From positions 1-26,013 of IMG/VR virus record IMGVR_UViG_3300044731_001018: a DNA stretch of 26,013 nt. One strand, given 5' to 3'. Shown in pieces: positions 22,520 through 26,013 of the stretch. A model generated the notes under the pieces. The model ran no database searches, had not been told where the DNA came from, and was given only the letters and a program-made list of their open reading frames with translations. A program made the translations under genes and the position numbers. Source of the stretch: a virus. How positions within the stretch are numbered: position 1 is the stretch's first letter; the number at the start of each line of letters is the position of its first letter.

Positions 22520-22655
22520 GGGTTTTTGTTACGTAGAAAAGTGGTGTAAGTCTCAACTGTTTGGAGATAAGTGCAAGAACGAACAAGTCTTCTGTGCTTG
22601 GGGTGATCTTGAGTGTATGGAAAAATATAAGTTGTTTAATAAGACTCTTAGGTGA
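22362..22655 (+). CDS. Cysteine-rich outer-membrane lipoprotein, o-spanin or exclusion candidate
   Basis: The 97-residue product has a signal sequence (HKIKLFHIITTVMLTFPLISC) with lipobox LISC, so Cys22 should be lipidated; Ala at the next position directs it to the outer membrane in Gram-negative cells. The mature part has six more cysteines (41, 56, 62, 71, 78, 85), enough for three disulphide bonds in the periplasm. Its start lies inside the previous gene with its own GAGG six bases upstream; the overlap is 158 nt. Embedded lipoprotein genes in lysis regions are usually Rz1-type o-spanins, but those are proline-rich and cysteine-poor, so a phage-exclusion lipoprotein (Llp-like) is an alternative. 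It is the last gene before the terminator. Confidence 0.82.
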   Translation: MHKIKLFHIITTVMLTFPLISCAGSWKPIGPSYDKRTWRICSLEKDKPELNRKGFCYVEKWCKSQLFGDKCKNEQVFCAWGDLECMEKYKLFNKTLR

Positions 22656-22672
22656 ACCGTTCCCTAAGATAG

Positions 22673-22713
22673 CTAAGCGTAGGTTAGTGATTTTTCCTAC
22701 GCTTAGTTCTTCT
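22673..22713 (+). terminator. Terminator between convergent gene blocks
   Basis: An 11-bp perfect stem CTAAGCGTAGG (22673-22683) and CCTACGCTTAG (22696-22706) with a 12-base loop is followed by TTCTTCT. It is framed by a further inverted pair, AACCGTT and AACGGTT, at about 22655-22661 and 22717-22723. It lies between the last rightward gene (stop 22655) and the end of the leftward operon (22722) and probably stops rightward transcripts, perhaps both. Confidence 0.75.
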
Positions 22714-22721
22714 ACTAACGG

Positions 22722-23666
22722 TTATCTATTCCAGACAAGTCCTTGAACTATTGGTCGCGATTCAGTGGGGGATAATTTCCAATCACTTCCGTTCCAGTTG
22801 TAAACTAAGATGTTACCAGAACCAGTGCATTGTTTAATGTCGATTGATTCTCCACATTTTCTTACGGAAATGTTATTCCCCAAATCCATATGTACACCAC
22901 GAATCTTGATGTGCTTTGGACCAGTGTCACGTGCTGACTTTCTTGAGTAGTCGAATAGTTGAACAGGGGTTCTGTCTGGGTTTTTCATCGCAACGTAACC
23001 ACCTCGCCAATCAAGTGAGTTACAAAACTCTACGCATACGGCACCAAAGCTGTCGTAGACATTGTTGTTGTAAATTTTAACTGCGGTTTGATTAATAGTT
23101 CTTACGGCAAGATCGCGGATAACAATATCAGATAACGGACCCATGTCTTTAACTGATATAGAAAACCCTGCGCGACCTGCGCCTCGTTCTAGCCCACACT
23201 CAGCGGATCTAACATCTTCGATAGTAATTTTACGAGCGACATTCCATAAAGGGTCAGCTCTATTTCCAGTGTGACGGATTTGTAATGCCTGCGCTCCTGC
23301 GTCCTCTAGATATAAATCCCGATAAACTAGGTTTCCATCTCCTGGGCTTTCGTAAATACAGTGTTCTTTCCAGACACCTGATACCCAGAGGCGTTCTCTG
23401 ATGCCGGTTATTTTGTATCGTCTTACACCCCATTTAGACATTGTATTGCTGTCAGTGGGACTAGAAGGAGGCAAGCATTCAATACGCATGTCACGCATAA
23501 CATCTCTTGTATGAGGATGGTTGTAATCAATTACAGCCGCCCAATAGCCCTGGTACTTCACATGAGTGTTCTCTAGTGTGTAGGAGTGTTGTGGTCCGTT
23601 AGGGATTACAATGTTTGAATTAATTACGTTTAGATTCTTTGGTAAGCGTGGTGGTTTAAAATCCAT
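22722..23666 (-). CDS. Probable beta-helix tail appendage protein
   Basis: The 314-residue product has repeated short strands with turns typical of a right-handed parallel beta-helix (SYTLENTHVKYQGYWAAVIDY, ENVYRDLYLEDAGAQALQIRHTGNR-type, ARKITIEDVRSAECGLE, SDIVIRDLAVRTINQTAVKIYNNNVYDSFGAVCVEF, KHIKIRGVHMDLGNNISVRKCG). The pattern -I-I-V-N- with N, D and G turns recurs about every 20-25 residues. Such folds form tail spikes that bind or cut surface sugars, and no catalytic residues could be assigned. The C-terminus ends in a W-rich tail (YNWNGSDWKLSPTESRPIVQGLVWNR). GAGG precedes the ATG by five bases. It is the last gene of the leftward operon. Confidence 0.78.
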   Translation of the reverse strand: MDFKPPRLPKNLNVINSNIVIPNGPQHSYTLENTHVKYQGYWAAVIDYNHPHTRDVMRDMRIECLPPSSPTDSNTMSKWGVRRYKITGIRERLWVSGVWKEHCIYESPGDGNLVYRDLYLEDAGAQALQIRHTGNRADPLWNVARKITIEDVRSAECGLERGAGRAGFSISVKDMGPLSDIVIRDLAVRTINQTAVKIYNNNVYDSFGAVCVEFCNSLDWRGGYVAMKNPDRTPVQLFDYSRKSARDTGPKHIKIRGVHMDLGNNISVRKCGESIDIKQCTGSGNILVYNWNGSDWKLSPTESRPIVQGLVWNR

Positions 23667-23669
23667 AAT

Positions 23670-23704
23670 ATCCTCGTTGTTTTAGTTAATGAGATACCGA
23701 GGAT
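23670..23704 (-). promoter_or_regulatory. Hairpin that can hide the ribosome-binding site of the beta-helix gene
   Basis: On the minus strand ATCCTCG (23704-23698) is perfectly complementary to CGAGGAT (23676-23670), which contains the GAGG ribosome-binding site of the 314-residue gene. The loop is 21 bases. This could lower translation of the last gene relative to the upstream operon; with seven base pairs it may also be chance. Confidence 0.4.
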
Positions 23705-23746
23705 GTTTGGTTGTAAACTGTTCGTTTGGTTAGCGGATGATATTTG

Positions 23747-24073
23747 CTAGTGCTTCATAAGAGATACGTTGCTAAAACAAAACTCCATTATCGAATCTAG
23801 AACGTACTCAACATTTTCAGGGTACACAAACGAAGCGAACCCACCAAGTTCTGTCACCTTGTTTATAGTGAATCGTTGTAGGGCGATAGTACCAATAACT
23901 TTGGAAGCTTCACCCTCGCTTCGTTTAACTTCAAGAGCAACGAACGTTCCGTCTACAATACCAATGATATCTGGGATGCCACGAATCGCTAGAGCTTCTT
24001 TAGAAAAGAACCATGACCTAGGGATAGACCTTAGCTTCTTCATTAGGGAACGTTTAAAGGTCGCTTCGTTCAC
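23747..24073 (-). CDS. VRR-NUC nuclease (PD-(D/E)XK, Holliday-junction-resolvase type)
   Basis: The 108-residue enzyme shows the VRR-NUC pattern: Glu3 in the first helix, GIPDIIGIVDGTFVALEVK with Asp35, Glu48 and Lys50, and a later Gln66 (ALQRFTINKVTELGGFASFVYP). These match the PD-(D/E)XK catalytic set that binds a metal ion and cuts DNA. Bare VRR-NUC proteins in phages are thought to act on branched DNA, for example to resolve junctions before packaging; T7 uses the unrelated gp3. Start is GTG at 24073, overlapping the TAG of the upstream gene, with only a weak AGGCGG before it. It is unusual that it lies among virion-type genes. An 80-bp gap follows before the beta-helix gene. Confidence 0.88.
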   Translation of the reverse strand: MNEATFKRSLMKKLRSIPRSWFFSKEALAIRGIPDIIGIVDGTFVALEVKRSEGEASKVIGTIALQRFTINKVTELGGFASFVYPENVEYVLDSIMEFCFSNVSLMKH

Positions 24074-24255
24074 TATCCGCCTAGCTGAGTAATCAAACTA
24101 TCAATCGTCGCTTTTGTCGCTTGTAGATCAGCTATCTCAAGATCGATCTTATTCTTAGCTGCGATGACTTTTTGTTTCTGGTCTTGCTTCGCTTGGATTT
24201 GAGCATTTAGTTTTTTCTTAAGGTCTTTTAGTTCCTTAACTGTATTGTCTGCCAT
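24073..24255 (-). CDS. Short coiled-coil protein
   Basis: The 60-residue product is an almost uninterrupted charged helix with a heptad pattern of leucine, isoleucine and alanine (TVKELKDLKKKLNAQIQAKQ, DQKQKVIAAKNKIDLEIADL, IDSLITQLGG). It should form a dimeric or trimeric coiled coil. It starts right after the TAA of the upstream gene and its stop overlaps the nuclease start, so both are probably translated together. It could be a trimerising piece of a tail appendage or a partner of the nuclease. Which is unclear. Confidence 0.75.
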   Translation of the reverse strand: MADNTVKELKDLKKKLNAQIQAKQDQKQKVIAAKNKIDLEIADLQATKATIDSLITQLGG

Positions 24256-24567
24256 TTAATACCCCACTGTGATTGATGAGATTGATCCGTTCATAGTGAT
24301 TGAATCAATGTCAGCGACTAATATATTTGCATCGTAATTAGATAGTAGGTTGTCGATAAACTCTTGGAAAGTTAAAACAAACGATTGTACTTGAGAGGTA
24401 CCTAAGACAATTATCTCTGGTTCCCTTATTGTCAGGGTCTTATTTACGTAATCGACTGACTCGAGTGAAAGTCCTGAGTATTCGCACGTTACCTCATCTT
24501 CAAGCTCTAAATACTCCTTAACCTCTTCAAGTGGAACTGATACATATTTTGATATCACTACTGACAT
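24256..24567 (-). CDS. Unrecognised small acidic protein
   Basis: The 103-residue product is acidic and alternates short strands and helices (ISKYVSVPLEEVKEYLELED, LTIREPEIIVLGTSQVQSFVLTFQEFIDNLLSNYDANILVADIDSITMNGSISSITVGY). A beta-rich C-terminus ending in ISSITVGY suggests a structural phage protein. A good GGAG lies seven bases before the ATG and overlaps the previous stop. It has no motif for a function. Confidence 0.75.
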   Translation of the reverse strand: MSVVISKYVSVPLEEVKEYLELEDEVTCEYSGLSLESVDYVNKTLTIREPEIIVLGTSQVQSFVLTFQEFIDNLLSNYDANILVADIDSITMNGSISSITVGY

Positions 24568-24577
24568 GTGAAACTCC

Positions 24578-25375
24578 TTAGTTGATTACGCAAAAAAAGT
24601 CTTGGTCTTTTGTAAAATCATATTTAGCTCTTCTCTCAAAACATCCGCCTTCCATGCTTAAATTGGTAGAGCTATAGGAATCACGTGCAATTCCCTCTGC
24701 TGAGCGATGTTCCAACCCTCTTCTAACAGTTCTAAATGCAGTGAAGTGGCGACCGTTGTAATCAAATGCCCAAATAATATCATTCACATTACTCGATGAG
24801 ATGGATCGCTCTTGTTTTAGCGTGGGGCTTCCTCGCCCTTTAGCGGCAAACTTCCAGCATTGGTGAAGCATTGTAGTGGGTGTATTTTGTTTAGTGTACA
24901 GATAGAAGTAGCTACCATCATAACAGATATCCGATGGAGGGTAGAGTGGGGTTATTACTCCATCGTAGTGTTCGCCGATAGCTCCGTTTGATGGGTTTAT
25001 CTGAGATATCCTTGCTCCGAGAACGACTACTCCTCCCCCTGGGCTGGTCTGGTAAGAGTATGCAACATACAGCATACGGTTATCTCCAGTCAGGCAGTAT
25101 AGGTCCACCAAGGTTTCTCCAGTGCCCGCGAACTCGGCAAGTAGACCAGTTATGTCGTAGCTTTTTGTTAGCTCTAAAACCGGAGAACCAGTCTTGCCAA
25201 TCTCTAGCTTCATTTGGAGTAAGGTGAACTTAGGATCATCGTTATTAAGCGTCCAGAAGTAAACTCCATCATGGTAAAGACCTGTAGTGTAGACGCTATC
25301 AGGTATGGCGATATCATATTTAGTTCTTGTGCCGGTAACACTTAGCTGGGTATTAACTGCAACTAACCTGCTCAC
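24578..25375 (-). CDS. Propeller-like probable tail appendage protein
   Basis: The 265-residue product carries repeated blade-like segments: GLYHDGVYFW (residues 32-41), LTGDNRMLYVAY (95-106), ICYDGSYFYLY (150-160) and AFDYNGRHFTAF (203-214). Each is a turn with D/N-G, then an aromatic strand. They are about 55-60 residues apart, as in beta-propellers. Few charges are conserved and no catalytic motif is seen, so a binding domain in the particle is the likely role. Start is GTG at 25375, overlapping the preceding TGA; the ribosome-binding site is weak (GGAAGG is far). Part of the leftward operon. Confidence 0.72.
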   Translation of the reverse strand: MSRLVAVNTQLSVTGTRTKYDIAIPDSVYTTGLYHDGVYFWTLNNDDPKFTLLQMKLEIGKTGSPVLELTKSYDITGLLAEFAGTGETLVDLYCLTGDNRMLYVAYSYQTSPGGGVVVLGARISQINPSNGAIGEHYDGVITPLYPPSDICYDGSYFYLYTKQNTPTTMLHQCWKFAAKGRGSPTLKQERSISSSNVNDIIWAFDYNGRHFTAFRTVRRGLEHRSAEGIARDSYSSTNLSMEGGCFERRAKYDFTKDQDFFCVIN

Positions 25376-25884
25376 GTGCTAAGTCTGCCTTCCATATTAG
25401 TGAGTGTTATGGTGTTACTCGCTGTGGTCCCTGATGCCAGAATTCCTATGCGAAAATTAGAGCTTGCTATTTCAAATCGACAACAAATCTCAGGGTTAGC
25501 AGTAATCATTGCTCTGGTATAAACCCACTGAGCGATGTAGGAATCTTCCCTTGCTCTATAGGTGCCCGACGCAAACTTTTCTTCAACTGTAATGGATATC
25601 GAGGTTGGTGTGTTTGCAAACGCCATTGACCCACCAAGGGTAAAGAACCTATATCCAGCGGCGTTTATATCAGCTGATTTTTGGGAAGTTGTCACTGCAT
25701 TAAAAGTGACCTCAAGTGCGTTTAGTTCAACGTCTAAGTATTTTGACAGTGGCACAGTCTGTACAATGTTGACATCAGCTGCTCTTCTGTCGCCTACCTC
25801 AGTTCCAGTTAGCCATTTGTTTGCGCCTTGAACTTCCTGAGGACTTGCATCCTTATCAGGAGCTAGGTCTATTCCTTCACTCAT
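25372..25884 (-). CDS. Beta-rich probable virion protein, leftward operon
   Basis: The 170-residue product starts SEGIDLAPDKDASPQEVQGANKWLTGTEVGDRRAADVN and continues with beta-rich segments (LEVTFNAVTTSQKSADINAAGYRFFTLGG, TSISITVEEKFASGTYRAREDSYIAQWVYTRAMI, NFRIGILASGTTASNTITLTNMEG). This looks like a jelly-roll structural domain with a flexible N-terminal arm, for example a baseplate or fibre protein. Its ATG overlaps the stop of the preceding short gene (CAATGA) and its end overlaps the propeller gene, so it belongs to a compact operon. The virion role is inferred from composition and context. Confidence 0.72.
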   Translation of the reverse strand: MSEGIDLAPDKDASPQEVQGANKWLTGTEVGDRRAADVNIVQTVPLSKYLDVELNALEVTFNAVTTSQKSADINAAGYRFFTLGGSMAFANTPTSISITVEEKFASGTYRAREDSYIAQWVYTRAMITANPEICCRFEIASSNFRIGILASGTTASNTITLTNMEGRLST

Positions 25885-26013
25885 TGTTTATCCGTTTGTT
25901 CTTTTATTCTTTTTAAGAATGTTTCTATTGTTTCAGATTTATCAATTGTGATTTGCTCTTGTTTATCTGCCCATCCGCATAGATTTTTTAAGCAAAAGAT
26001 GAGCATTGTATTA
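25881..26013 (-). CDS. Short gene at the window edge, possibly cut off
   Basis: On the minus strand a frame is open from the edge of the window to a TGA (25883-25881) that overlaps the ATG of the 170-residue gene. From an ATG at 26006 it would encode 41 residues (MLIFCLKNLCGWADKQEQIT, then IDKSETIETFLKRIKEQTDKQ), the second half a charged helix. No ribosome-binding site is visible before that ATG, so the true start may lie beyond the window. The stop-start overlap supports it as the upstream member of the leftward operon. Function unknown. Confidence 0.6.
   Translation of the reverse strand, partial: NTMLIFCLKNLCGWADKQEQITIDKSETIETFLKRIKEQTDKQ

Noticed and set aside
23769-24092. A 107-residue rightward frame opposite the nuclease gene.
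   Set aside because: It mirrors the nuclease on the other strand; the nuclease shows a full catalytic motif set and the mirror frame shows none.
1-26013. CRISPR array or insertion sequence.
   Set aside because: No regularly spaced repeats and no transposase-like gene with inverted ends were found.

Overview
This window is part of the genome of a tailed double-stranded DNA bacteriophage with a short-tailed (podovirus), T7-like virion. Genes in the order large terminase, portal, Bbp19-like protein, scaffold and major capsid are followed by homologues of T7 gp11, gp12, gp13, gp14, gp15, gp16 and gp17, in that same order. Placing the terminases directly upstream of the portal differs from T7 and resembles Bordetella BPP-1-type podoviruses. 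A lipoprotein with a lipobox and an NlpC/P60 lysis enzyme without a wall-binding domain suggest a Gram-negative host. The host species cannot be read from the sequence. No integrase, repressor, RNA polymerase or DNA polymerase is visible, so lifestyle and early regulation are undetermined.

Layout. Positions 1-695 hold a small leftward gene with its own strong sigma70-type promoter and terminator (moron-like), then about 390 bp of gene-free DNA with near-identical 25-bp direct repeats and several hairpins, a possible packaging or control site. Positions 696-22655 are one long rightward late block: a coiled-coil protein, terS and terL (overlapping by 125 nt), two small proteins, portal, Bbp19-like protein, scaffold, capsid and decoration protein, tail tubular proteins A and B, a GNAT-like gp13 homologue, three to four ejection proteins, a tail fibre, a lysis region, and several unrecognised genes. 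The capsid gene has its own 156-nt leader with a promoter-like sequence and a 9-nt segment complementary to its ribosome-binding site.

A strong hairpin at 22673-22713 separates this block from a convergent leftward operon (22722 to beyond 26013). The leftward genes are tightly packed. They encode likely virion appendage proteins (a beta-helix-like protein, a propeller-like protein and a beta-rich protein), a coiled-coil protein and a VRR-NUC nuclease. This cassette and the lysis region are the most variable and least explained parts.

The rightward genes jointly build, fill and release particles. Terminases package DNA through the portal into a scaffolded shell, gp11/gp12-like proteins form the tail tube, gp14-16-like proteins are ejected at infection, the fibre binds the host, and the NlpC/P60 enzyme with small membrane proteins and a lipoprotein probably opens the cell. 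Two small genes, at 3241-3399 and 21004-21138, are easily missed because of their length. All functional calls rest on reading motifs, length and gene order; no database search was possible.
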